A DNA stretch of 64,000 nt from JAOUGY01 sp963785075. Its GTDB lineage: Bacteria > Actinomycetota > Acidimicrobiia > Spongiisociales > ZC4RG35. A program made the translations under genes and the position numbers. Positions 1 through 7,712 of this stretch are shown piece after piece (the first letter of the stretch is position 1; every line of letters begins with the position of its first letter). Location of the stretch: positions 62,001-126,000 of the forward strand of contig CAWATW010000009.1 in NCBI GenBank assembly GCA_963785075.1, written 5' to 3'. The notes under the pieces are model-generated. The model made no database searches, had not been told where the DNA came from, and worked only from the letters and a program-made list of their open reading frames with translations.

Positions 1-9
1 ACGCCGGAT

Positions 10-2157
10 TCAGGTCGCGTTCTCGACACCCTCTCTCGGCAGGAGAGCGGGGATCACGAGAAGCGCCCCGAGCGCCGCCACTGTCATCGAGACCCACATG
101 ATGCCCGATATGTGGTGGTGGGGACGCAGCGGAGAGATCAGCAGTGCCGTGAGCGCCAGGGCGATGCCCACGGCGTTGGCGACGATCGGTCGTCCGGCAC
201 GCCTGATCGCCCTGAGCACGTATCCGGGACCGTCTGCCCGCGCGATGTCGATGGCGGCGACGAAGTGGATCGCATAATCGATGCCGACGCCGATGACGAT
301 GCTCGAGGCCACGGCCGTGATCAGATTGAGCTGGATGCCGGAGGCGGCGATGAACCCGAGCAAGGCGACGACCGTCAACAGGAGGGGTACCAACGCCACC
401 AGGGTGGGACGAAGGCGCCGATAGGTCACCCCCAACATGATCGCGACCAATACCAGCGCCGCCACGAGGGACCAGACCTGGGCTCGCAGCACCAGTCTCG
501 CCATCTCATCCCAGAGGACCGGGAGTCCGGTGATGATGCGAACATCGTCGGATCCATCGGCATAGTCGAGCCATCCCCGCAGGTCCTCGGTGCCGAAGTC
601 CGAAGGGAGCAGCAGGAAGCGAAGTCCATCGTCGGAAACCAGGTCGCCCACGGGGACCTCGAGCGCTCCCGACAACAACGCGTCCGCCTGCTGTGCCGGC
701 AGCACGGCTCTCAAATCGAGCGCCGAGAACACGGTCCGCACTCCTGGAAGCTCCTCGATCTCAGAAACCGTTTGCTCGGCTCGCGCAAGAGCCGCATCGA
801 GGTCGCTCCGGTCGAGCGCCAACTCGCCGGTGAGTGGAGTGGCGCCGCCGAACAGCTCCTCGCTCTTTGCGAACGCCTGTCTGACTTCGTGATCGTCGGT
901 GAACATGAACAGCGGATCGGAGTCCACCTCCAGTTGCGGGATGAAGACCGCGCCGAACACGACGACAACGGCAACCAGCGCCACGGCCGGCCAGCGTGAT
1001 TTCACCAGCGACTCCAAGGCATCGGTGACCCACCGTCCGATGACAGGACGATGTCCCGCTCGCGCAACGCCCACCTTCGAGAGCATCGCCGGGAGTGAGA
1101 AGAACGAGATGATGCCGGCCAAGGTGATACCGATTGCCGCAAAGACACCCAGCTGGCGGATCGGCCGGATGTCGGTCGCCAACAGCGACAGAAACCCCGC
1201 AGCTGTCGAGACCGTGGTGAGGATCATCGGAATCCCGACCTCCCGAAGTGTCGACACCACGCGTTCATGGGCGTCGTCTGTGTCGGCGGCAACATCCTGG
1301 AAGTGAGTCACGAAATGAAGGCCGTCGGCCGACCCCATCACCAGCACGAAGATCGGCACGATCACGGTCACGATGTCGATCTCTCGCCCGAGACCCGAGA
1401 GCAGCCCGAACGTCCACAACGAGCCGAGGAGGGCAGGAATGACCGCAAGAATGGTGAGCCGCCGCTCTCCGACGTTGGCGTAGAAGGTGACGATCAGCAG
1501 AAACACCACCACGGGTGGGATCGCCAGGAGGAACAAAGACAGGATGTCGATCACGGCGGCGTAGATGGCAGGATTGCCGGACACGGTCAGCTCCATGCCG
1601 GCAGGGGCCTCCAGGTCGCCGATGGCCCGTGCCACTGAGATGCCGTCATCGTCCGGCACCACCAGGAGCATCGTGTGGCGAGCATCTTCGGACAGCAGCA
1701 GGGTCGAGAATGGACCCGAGATCATGCCGGACAGCATCGGTTCGGGAGCAGCGGCGATCAGGTCGGGGGTGACGGCGGAACCGTCGAGCGGGTTGACGTC
1801 GGGCACCACTGCGGCGACGGCTGACACACCGTCGAGGGTGGCGAGCTCGTCGCGGAAGCGGACGAGCTCGACGAGCCGGTCCGTTTCCGCGAAGGTTTCG
1901 CCTTCGGGCAGTGACAGCAGCACGTTCACGGGGTCGGCTGTCTCGTACTTCGCCTGGAGCGCTGCGAATGCCTCTCCTCGTTCGTTGCCGTCTGTGATGA
2001 ACGACGCGACATCGGCGTTGAACTGGATCTGGAAGAGGGCTACGACGGCCAACACGGTGACGAGGGCAGTGGCAGCGAGGATACGCTCGGGGTGGGTGAC
2101 GATCACGCGTCCGATTCGATCTATCGCCGTGCCCTGTCGGCTCTCTCGCGCACTCAC
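10..2157 (-). CDS. MMPL/RND-family membrane transporter
   Basis: A 715-residue inner-membrane protein of the RND superfamily (MMPL branch), expected to move hydrophobic or lipid-like compounds out of the cytoplasmic membrane using the proton gradient. The layout is the classical duplicated one: one N-terminal membrane segment near residues 25-45, an extracytoplasmic loop, a helix bundle near 205-370, then a second loop and second bundle near 550-705. The family's charged membrane motifs are visible as GSADGLHFVTHF in the first half and GVGIDYAIHFVAAI in the second. The GTG start overlaps the stop of the upstream MarR gene by four bases (GTGA), so the two are translated as a regulator-transporter pair. 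Substrate is not predictable from sequence. Confidence 0.9.
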   Translation of the reverse strand: MSARESRQGTAIDRIGRVIVTHPERILAATALVTVLAVVALFQIQFNADVASFITDGNERGEAFAALQAKYETADPVNVLLSLPEGETFAETDRLVELVRFRDELATLDGVSAVAAVVPDVNPLDGSAVTPDLIAAAPEPMLSGMISGPFSTLLLSEDARHTMLLVVPDDDGISVARAIGDLEAPAGMELTVSGNPAIYAAVIDILSLFLLAIPPVVVFLLIVTFYANVGERRLTILAVIPALLGSLWTFGLLSGLGREIDIVTVIVPIFVLVMGSADGLHFVTHFQDVAADTDDAHERVVSTLREVGIPMILTTVSTAAGFLSLLATDIRPIRQLGVFAAIGITLAGIISFFSLPAMLSKVGVARAGHRPVIGRWVTDALESLVKSRWPAVALVAVVVVFGAVFIPQLEVDSDPLFMFTDDHEVRQAFAKSEELFGGATPLTGELALDRSDLDAALARAEQTVSEIEELPGVRTVFSALDLRAVLPAQQADALLSGALEVPVGDLVSDDGLRFLLLPSDFGTEDLRGWLDYADGSDDVRIITGLPVLWDEMARLVLRAQVWSLVAALVLVAIMLGVTYRRLRPTLVALVPLLLTVVALLGFIAASGIQLNLITAVASSIVIGVGIDYAIHFVAAIDIARADGPGYVLRAIRRAGRPIVANAVGIALALTALLISPLRPHHHISGIMWVSMTVAALGALLVIPALLPREGVENAT

Positions 2158-2693
2158 GATGCACTCCTGTGTACTCGCTTCTCGCCGCTCGTTGCAGCGC
2201 TGATCGTTTGCGCCATCTCACGTGTCCTCGCCGGTCCACCCAACGCCTCCACGATGGGGCCCATGCGGGCTCCGATCATCGGTGCGATCCGAGCGACGAG
2301 GTCCTGGCCTTGCTCCGTGACGCGAATCCGAACCACACGACGGTCGTCGGGGTCCCTCGTTCTCTCCACCAACAGCTCACCCTCGAGGCGATCGATGGTG
2401 ACGCTCACGGTCGACTCCCGCACCTGCAGATGCCGTGCCAGCTCGCCAACCGTCGCTCCTTCGGGAGCCGATTGGAACGCAGCCGCCATCAGGAGCCGCC
2501 ACCGGGCAGGCGATAGTCCGACCTCCTCGAGCGTGGCTGCCATGGTCTCCAGCAACGAGACGGCGGAGCGCCCCAACTCGATCAATGCGCCTGCCGTTTC
2601 GATCGGCGCGTGGGGCAGCCGCTCTCGGATGTTCGCGAGGAGCTCGTCATCGAGGTCTCCGAACGGGAACAAGTCACCAACCGATACAGGCAC
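2154..2693 (-). CDS. MarR-family transcriptional regulator
   Basis: Winged-helix regulator of the MarR family, about 179 residues from the GTG at 2693. The recognition region reads VGELARHLQVRESTVSVTID, followed by the wing RTRDPDDRRVVRIRVTEQG, both typical of MarR. The frame stays open further upstream to 2912, but that part would overlap the dodecin gene on the other strand and has no family resemblance, so the GTG is preferred. It is cotranscribed with the MMPL exporter (4-nt overlap) and most likely represses this operon. A perfect inverted repeat lies 10 bases upstream of the start (2704-2716). Confidence 0.85.
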   Translation of the reverse strand: MPVSVGDLFPFGDLDDELLANIRERLPHAPIETAGALIELGRSAVSLLETMAATLEEVGLSPARWRLLMAAAFQSAPEGATVGELARHLQVRESTVSVTIDRLEGELLVERTRDPDDRRVVRIRVTEQGQDLVARIAPMIGARMGPIVEALGGPARTREMAQTISAATSGEKRVHRSAS

Positions 2694-2703
2694 CGGCAGC
2701 AAT

Positions 2704-2716
2704 TTAGGAGACCTAA
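2704..2716. promoter_or_regulatory. Candidate MarR operator palindrome
   Basis: TTAGGAGACCTAA is a perfect 5-3-5 inverted repeat just upstream of the MarR start, in the only stretch between this operon and the divergent dodecin gene. MarR proteins usually bind short palindromes over their own promoter, so autoregulation is the simplest reading. Assignment is by position and symmetry only. Confidence 0.45.
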
Positions 2717-2821
2717 CGAATTCTTTCAACTTCCCTCGGCGATGTGCCCTAGCAACGCGGCAGAAGACCGAGTTGAGTGGGTATGAGCGCGCACGAGCGC
2801 ACCCGACCAGAGGAGGAAGCA

Positions 2822-3034
2822 ATGGCGGAGTCCGTCTACAAGGTGCTCGAGCTGATCGGCACCAGCAGCGAGTCGTGGGAGAAGGCGGCGAAGGCGGCGG
2901 TCGACAAGGCAAGCCACTCGATTCGAGAGCTGCGGGTTGCTGAAGTGTCAGAGCTGGACATGACCATCGACGATGGCAGCGTGACCCTCTACCGGGCCAA
3001 GGTGAAGATCTCCTTCAAGTACGAAGAGGACTGA
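2822..3034 (+). CDS. Dodecin (flavin-storage protein)
   Basis: A 70-residue protein of the dodecin family, which forms hollow dodecamers that bind riboflavin, FMN or CoA in the cytoplasm. It shows the family's pattern of a first strand (VYKVLELIGTSSESWEKAA), one helix and two C-terminal strands (DGSVTLYRAKVKISFKYEED). The ATG at 2822 is chosen because AGGAGG sits five bases upstream; an earlier in-frame start at 2777 lacks a ribosome site and adds non-family sequence. It is followed after three bases by the deazaflavin-dependent nitroreductase gene, so both flavin-related genes are probably in one transcript. Confidence 0.92.
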   Translation: MAESVYKVLELIGTSSESWEKAAKAAVDKASHSIRELRVAEVSELDMTIDDGSVTLYRAKVKISFKYEED

Positions 3035-3037
3035 GTC

Positions 3038-3508
3038 TTGGATCGTTCGTCCCGTTCGCTGCAGCTGTTCTTCTCCGCGCCGCGAGGGCTGTATCGAGTC
3101 GGGCTCGGCTGGGTGTTGGGACACCGCTTCTTGTCCGTCGGCCATCGGGGCCGGAAGAGTGGCAAGCTGCGCGAGACCGTTCTCGAGGTGGCCGGCTACG
3201 ACCCCGCCACACGTGAGAGCGTCGTCGCTTCGGCGTACGGGACCGCTGCGGACTGGTACCGCAACATCACGGTCGAGCCTGCGCAGCGAGTGCGAACGGG
3301 ACGAATGGACTACGTGCCAGAACAGCGCTTCCTCACGGCCGCGGAGGCCAGGGAAGCAGCAATCGAGTTCTGTCGGCGCCACAAGCTCGAGGCTCGCCTT
3401 GCGCCCAGGGCCCTCACCGCTATCGGCGCAGTCCAAGAAGGCGCCTTCACAGATCCTGTCGAGCTGCTGGCGTCGCTGCCGATGGTGGCGTTTCGCCCGA
3501 AGGAGTGA
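3038..3508 (+). CDS. Deazaflavin-dependent nitroreductase-family protein
   Basis: A 156-residue protein of the DUF385/Ddn-like family, split-barrel F420- or flavin-binding oxidoreductases common in Actinobacteria. The family signature is visible as the barrel entry GHRGRKSGKLRETVLEV and the downstream AYGTAADWYRNITVEP, the region that holds the deazaflavin. It starts with TTG at 3038, three bases after the dodecin stop. Physiological substrate unknown; relatives reduce quinones, nitro compounds or fatty acids. It converges on the helicase gene, with 44 bases between them. Confidence 0.85.
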   Translation: MDRSSRSLQLFFSAPRGLYRVGLGWVLGHRFLSVGHRGRKSGKLRETVLEVAGYDPATRESVVASAYGTAADWYRNITVEPAQRVRTGRMDYVPEQRFLTAAEAREAAIEFCRRHKLEARLAPRALTAIGAVQEGAFTDPVELLASLPMVAFRPKE

Positions 3509-3552
3509 AGGCACGGACGCGACGGATCGCTCCCGGTCGTCCGCCGATACGG

Positions 3553-4809
3553 TCAGAGAAGGCGGTTGCGGGATCGGCGCCGCGAGCTGGTCCGGGCGGG
3601 TTTGGCCGGCTCACGCACGGGCGGGACCCACGCCGACAGATCGTCCAGGCGTTCGTCGTTGGAAAACATCTTTACGATCGGCTCGTGGAGACCGGCCTCC
3701 TTCTGGACCCGTTTCACCAAGTGCTCTTGATTCCATTCGACCATCGTCACCACGAGGCCGGCTTGGCCTGCGCGGGCGGTGCGACCGGAGCGGTGCAGGT
3801 AGGTCCGGGCATCCTCAGGAGGATCCCAGTGGACGACCACATCGAGGCCGTCGATGTGGATGCCACGGGCCGCCACGTTGGTCGACACGAGCACTTCGGT
3901 CTTCCCGCTCGTGATTCGATCCAGAGTACGTTCCCTCTTGGCCTGCGGGATGTCGCCGTGGATCGCTTGGGCGGCGACCCCGAGATCCCGGAGGTCCGCG
4001 GCCACCCGATCGGCGTTGCGCTTGGTGTGCACGAACACGATGGTTCGGGTTGCACTTGCGGCGATCCGAGACACGACCTTCGCCTTGTCCATGTGATGGA
4101 CCTCGATGAACCTGTGGAGGGACTCTTCGACCGTCTGGGACCCCGATTCGACCTCGTGGTACACGGGATCGTGCAGATAGCTGTTCACCAACGCCTGCAC
4201 TCGATGATCGAGCGTGGCCGAGAACAGCATGACCTGAGCCTCGCGATCGACATCTCGCATCAGATGGTGAACCTGAGGAAGGAACCCCATGTCGGCCATC
4301 TCGTCGGCCTCGTCGATCACGACCATTTCGACACCGTCGAGGAACACCGCCTTACGATCCGCGAGATCGATGAGACGCCCCGGAGTGGCGACCACCACCT
4401 CGGCACCGCGAGAAAAGGCGTCCAGCTGCGGCTTCATCGGCACACCGCCGTAGACCGCGATCAACTCGTGACCCCGGGCTTTCACCAGTGGCTCGAGTGC
4501 TGTTGCAACCTGGAGGCACAACTCTCGTGTCGGGACGACAATCAAGGCCCGCGGTCGTTTTGGCTCGGCGTCGGTGAGGTTCTGGATCATCGGCAGGCCG
4601 AAGGCGAGGGTCTTGCCCGATCCGGTTTTCGCCTTCCCGCACACGTCGAGCCCATCGAGAGCGTCGGGGATGGTCAGCCGCTGGATCGGAAAGGGGGAGG
4701 CGATACCCGCACCGGAGAGCACTTCCACGAGGTCGACATCGAGACCCAGGTCACCAAATGAAACTTGTTGTGAGGCTGACAGAAGAACTCCTGGCACAGA
4801 GAAATGCAT
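3553..4809 (-). CDS. DEAD-box ATP-dependent RNA helicase
   Basis: A 418-residue cytoplasmic RNA helicase with both RecA-like domains. Motifs in order: Q-motif region near 42-50, AKTGSGKT at about 60-67 (Walker A), PTREL near 93, TPGR near 142, DEAD at 166-169 (Walker B), SAT near 199, and HRSGRTARAG in domain 2. The tail is short and basic (RRRSRNRLL), which usually helps RNA binding. This is a core-only protein, so it could serve ribosome assembly or RNA decay; the exact member (RhlE-, CsdA- or DbpA-like) cannot be told from motifs alone. Monocistronic by context. Confidence 0.93.
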   Translation of the reverse strand: MHFSVPGVLLSASQQVSFGDLGLDVDLVEVLSGAGIASPFPIQRLTIPDALDGLDVCGKAKTGSGKTLAFGLPMIQNLTDAEPKRPRALIVVPTRELCLQVATALEPLVKARGHELIAVYGGVPMKPQLDAFSRGAEVVVATPGRLIDLADRKAVFLDGVEMVVIDEADEMADMGFLPQVHHLMRDVDREAQVMLFSATLDHRVQALVNSYLHDPVYHEVESGSQTVEESLHRFIEVHHMDKAKVVSRIAASATRTIVFVHTKRNADRVAADLRDLGVAAQAIHGDIPQAKRERTLDRITSGKTEVLVSTNVAARGIHIDGLDVVVHWDPPEDARTYLHRSGRTARAGQAGLVVTMVEWNQEHLVKRVQKEAGLHEPIVKMFSNDERLDDLSAWVPPVREPAKPARTSSRRRSRNRLL

Positions 4810-4888
4810 GGCGGCCCGGCCGTGGCGGCGGATACCGGCGCGGGCACACCATCAATCTAGTCGACTCCGCCCCCAAGTCCCTATCGGG

Positions 4889-5560
4889 TCACTCTGCCGG
4901 TCTGACGATCGAGGCTACGGGGCTGAGTCGAAACACCTTCCCCATCCGTCGAGTGAACGCCGTAGGACCGATGAACTCCAGCCGTCCCGACTTCAGTGCG
5001 TTCTTCAGCGGCGTCCGCCCGAGCCACACCTGATAGAGCGACGCAACATCAGAGGTCATCGTCACGTCGACCTCAAAACCCGGATCGTCGAGACACACCG
5101 ATGGCTCACCCGATTCCACCACGATCCAGAACAGTCGCGGGTCGTCCGTGAACCTGACGTGAAACACCTGACGATCCCCTGGCAGTATCGAGGTGTCCAG
5201 GCGCTTGTGCATCCACCAGACGAGCAACTCCGCATCGAGTTCATCGGGATCGGGATCGCCGAACATCCAACGAGCGCCCCACTCGCCAAGACCGAAGACG
5301 ATCGAATGAAGATCTTCCCCTGCCTCTGTGAGGAGGTACTCACCACCGACGTGCTCCACCAAGCCGGCATCTTCGAATTGTTTCAGACGCTTTGAGAGCA
5401 GGCTCCTCGACAATCCCGGGAGACCACGAGCGAGGTCATTGAACCTGGTTGCCCCGACGAGCAGGTCCCGAACGATGAGCAACGACCACCGTTCCCCGAG
5501 CACATCCAACGCGCGCGTGATCGGGCAGTACTGCCCGTAGCTGTTTGCGTTTCTCTCCAT
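4889..5560 (-). CDS. HxlR-family regulator with SCP2-like C-terminal domain
   Basis: About 223 residues. The N-terminal half is an HxlR winged-helix domain: YGQYCPITRALDVLGERWSL carries the conserved Cys of HxlR proteins, followed by FNDLARGLPGLSRSLLSKRL as recognition helix. The C-terminal half (about residues 115-223) resembles a sterol-carrier/SCP2-like ligand domain, a combination common in actinobacterial regulators. The ATG at 5560 is preferred because GAGGTGG lies just upstream; GTG at 5569 is an alternative. It is divergent from the acyl-CoA dehydrogenase, so it likely controls that gene. The ligand may be an acyl or other hydrophobic molecule (inference). Confidence 0.88.
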   Translation of the reverse strand: MERNANSYGQYCPITRALDVLGERWSLLIVRDLLVGATRFNDLARGLPGLSRSLLSKRLKQFEDAGLVEHVGGEYLLTEAGEDLHSIVFGLGEWGARWMFGDPDPDELDAELLVWWMHKRLDTSILPGDRQVFHVRFTDDPRLFWIVVESGEPSVCLDDPGFEVDVTMTSDVASLYQVWLGRTPLKNALKSGRLEFIGPTAFTRRMGKVFRLSPVASIVRPAE

Positions 5561-5579
5561 CAAAGCCACCTCGTGAGGA

Positions 5580-5594
5580 GTACAGAATCTGTAC
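5580..5594. promoter_or_regulatory. Candidate HxlR operator in divergent promoter
   Basis: GTACAGAATCTGTAC is a perfect 7-1-7 palindrome 20 bases upstream of the HxlR start and about 60 bases before the acyl-CoA dehydrogenase. HxlR/YodB-type proteins bind TAC...GTA-type dyads, which this matches in form. A related half-site (CTGTAC) follows near 5613. Confidence 0.5.
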
Positions 5595-5652
5595 CGAGAA
5601 AGTCTAGATGCTGTACTGGTCCAGGGCCGGGGGAGTCCATACGTTTCGAGCC

Positions 5653-6795
5653 ATGACGACTCTCACCACCACAACCAAGCCCACGTCCGACGAGTGGTCG
5701 GCGCTCGCAGAGGAGATCGCCACCGAACTCGCCGACGACGCCGCACGCTCCGACAGCACCGGCCAGATATCGCCGCAGGTGTTCGATGTCATCCGTGAAC
5801 GCGGGCTCCTCGCAGCACTCATCCCCACTGAGCACGGGGGCGGAGGCGCAGCCCACTCCGACATGGGCTCGATCCTCCGGATCCTCGGCAGGGGCGACCC
5901 GGCCGTGGCGGTGACGCTCTCGATGCACGCCCATCTCGTGGCGACCCAGGTCTGGCGCCACAACCACGGCCAGGATGCCGGCGGCTTGTTTCGACGGGTG
6001 GCGGAAGAACGCTCATTCCTCATCAGCACGGGCGCCTCGGACTGGGTCGGCTCGACCGGGTCGGCTCGCCGGATCGACGGTGGCTATGTCGTCTCCGCCC
6101 GCAAGTCCCCGGCGAGCGGATGCGAAATCGGCCAAGTACTCGTGACGAGCATCCGCTGGGAGGAGCCTCCCGAAGGTCCGCAGGTCATCCATTGCTCGAT
6201 CCCGATGAGCGCGGATGGCGTCTCGATCGAACAGACGTGGGACACCCTCGGACTGAGGTCGACGGGCTCGCACACCGTCGTCCTCGACGAAGTGTTGGTC
6301 CCCGACTCCGCAGTCGCGTTGGTGCGCTCGGCATCGGCGTGGCATCCGATCTGGAATGCCGTGTTGGGCTCGGCGATGCCGCTGATCATGGCTGCCTACC
6401 TGGGGGTCGCCGACGTGGCCGTCGACCTGGCGACGGCAGCAGTGAAGGGGCGGTCCGATCCGACGGTTCACCAACTGATGGGCGAGATGCTCAATGCCCA
6501 CACGTCGGCGATCGACTCGGTGGACGCGATGTTCCGACACTCCGACAACCTACACTTCGCCAACACCGACGCGTATGCCGCCGCGACGCTGAGCAGAAAG
6601 ACGACGGCCGGCCAGGCCATGATCGACACCGTGAGGCTGGCCATGGAGGTCACCGGGGGCCGGGCATACCTGCGGACATCGCCCATCGAGCGCCTGTACC
6701 GCGACGTGCTTGCGAACCAGTTCCATCCCCTCCCCCGCGCCAGGCAGACCCAGTTCACCGGTCGCGTGGCACTCGGGCTGGCCCCGGTTGCGTGA
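5653..6795 (+). CDS. Acyl-CoA dehydrogenase family protein
   Basis: About 380 residues, the normal length for the family: flavoenzymes that oxidise acyl-CoA thioesters in the alpha-beta position, or hydroxylate related substrates. The N-terminal helical domain (FDVIRERGLLAALIPTEHGG), the middle beta domain (SDWVGSTGSARRIDGGYVVS, then WDTLGLRSTGSHTVVLDEV) and the C-terminal helical domain with TGGRAYLRTSPIERLYRDV are all present. The C-terminal catalytic Glu is not obvious at the canonical position, so the reaction is unassigned; it also resembles the flavin monooxygenase branch. The ATG at 5653 begins the conserved part; an earlier ATG at 5608 would overlap the regulatory region. Confidence 0.85.
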   Translation: MTTLTTTTKPTSDEWSALAEEIATELADDAARSDSTGQISPQVFDVIRERGLLAALIPTEHGGGGAAHSDMGSILRILGRGDPAVAVTLSMHAHLVATQVWRHNHGQDAGGLFRRVAEERSFLISTGASDWVGSTGSARRIDGGYVVSARKSPASGCEIGQVLVTSIRWEEPPEGPQVIHCSIPMSADGVSIEQTWDTLGLRSTGSHTVVLDEVLVPDSAVALVRSASAWHPIWNAVLGSAMPLIMAAYLGVADVAVDLATAAVKGRSDPTVHQLMGEMLNAHTSAIDSVDAMFRHSDNLHFANTDAYAAATLSRKTTAGQAMIDTVRLAMEVTGGRAYLRTSPIERLYRDVLANQFHPLPRARQTQFTGRVALGLAPVA

Positions 6796-6911
6796 TCGCT
6801 CCCGGCGGAGGCCATCGCACCATCGACGGCGGATCGGCTCGCTGCCAGGACGGCCCGCGTTCGGCGGGAGGCACCGGCTGGCTCGTCCCTGCCACGTCTA
6901 CCGTCGTGGTG

Positions 6912-7712
6912 ATGCTCACCCCGCCGCCTGCGCTTTCCGATGCCGACATCGTCTCTGCATCGCGGCGCGGATGGGGAATTCGGACCGACACGATCGAGTA
7001 TGCGCCGCTCGGATTCGGGAGCCATCACTGGGTTGCGACAAGTGCCGACCACCGTTGGTTCGTGACCGTGGACGACCTGTCCGCCAAGGCGCGAGGTCCA
7101 GATGAGCCGCTCGATGGTCCGCAAGGCCGCCTGCGGGTGGCGCTCCAAGCGGCTCGCCGGCTACGAGATCACGGCTTGGAGTTCGTTGTCGCCCCGCTCG
7201 CCGCCGCCGGTGGGGCGATCACGGTCGCCGCAGCCAAGGGTTTCGAGATGGCGGTGTACGAGCACGTCGCCGGCATCCATCACACATGGGGTCCGTACCC
7301 CTCGAGGCACGAACGACTGGCGGTGCTCGAACTGGTGGTGCGCCTCCACGGCGCCCCGGAAGGCCTCCGAGCCGACGCCGGTCGGGAAGATTTCGAGGTT
7401 CCCCGGCGCGACCAGCTGGTCGCGGCGATCGGCGACGTCGGGTCGACGTGGCTGGAGGGGCCGTTCGCCGAGCGCGCACGGAACCTGCTGGCGCCACACG
7501 CACTGGCCGTATCGATCGCACTGACCAGATTCGACCAAATGACCGATCGCGTCCGCTCCGGTTCCGACCGCTGCCGTGGCGCGACCGGCCCCTCGTTTTG
7601 TGGGCTGTGGTCCGCCAAAATGGCGGACCAATACCCTGGGTTCCGGTTTCGGGCGGGGGGCTGCCGCGCTCAGGGTGTCGGCAGCCCCCTGAAGAGGAAC
7701 GCCGCCATTTGA
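6912..7712 (+). pseudogene. Truncated phosphotransferase (APH-like) remnant
   Basis: The first ~215 codons look like the N-lobe and linker of an aminoglycoside/spectinomycin-type phosphotransferase: GFGSHHWVATSADHRWFVTV for the nucleotide loop, then RRLRDHGLEFVVAPLAA and FEMAVYEHVAGIHHTWGPYP. After about 7555 similarity stops, just before the catalytic HGD/HGE loop would be expected, and neither that loop nor the metal-binding Asp motif is found in any frame. The tail of the frame runs through a strong hairpin (7608-7630) into the end of the convergent SLH gene. The gene has therefore probably lost its catalytic half by deletion and cannot be an active kinase. Confidence 0.6.
7608..7630. terminator. 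Strong 10-bp hairpin between convergent genes
   Basis: TGGTCCGCCA-AAA-TGGCGGACCA is a perfect 10-bp stem with a three-base loop. It lies at the convergence of the truncated phosphotransferase and the SLH gene. There is no T-run on either side, so it is at best a U-less bidirectional terminator; a scar of the event that truncated the kinase is also possible. Confidence 0.45.

Noticed and set aside
5522..5537. A perfect 16-base palindrome (CGGGCAGTACTGCCCG) inside the HxlR gene
   Set aside because: It encodes the conserved GQYCPI segment of the protein; symmetry is probably a by-product of codon choice. The intergenic palindrome at 5580 is the better operator.
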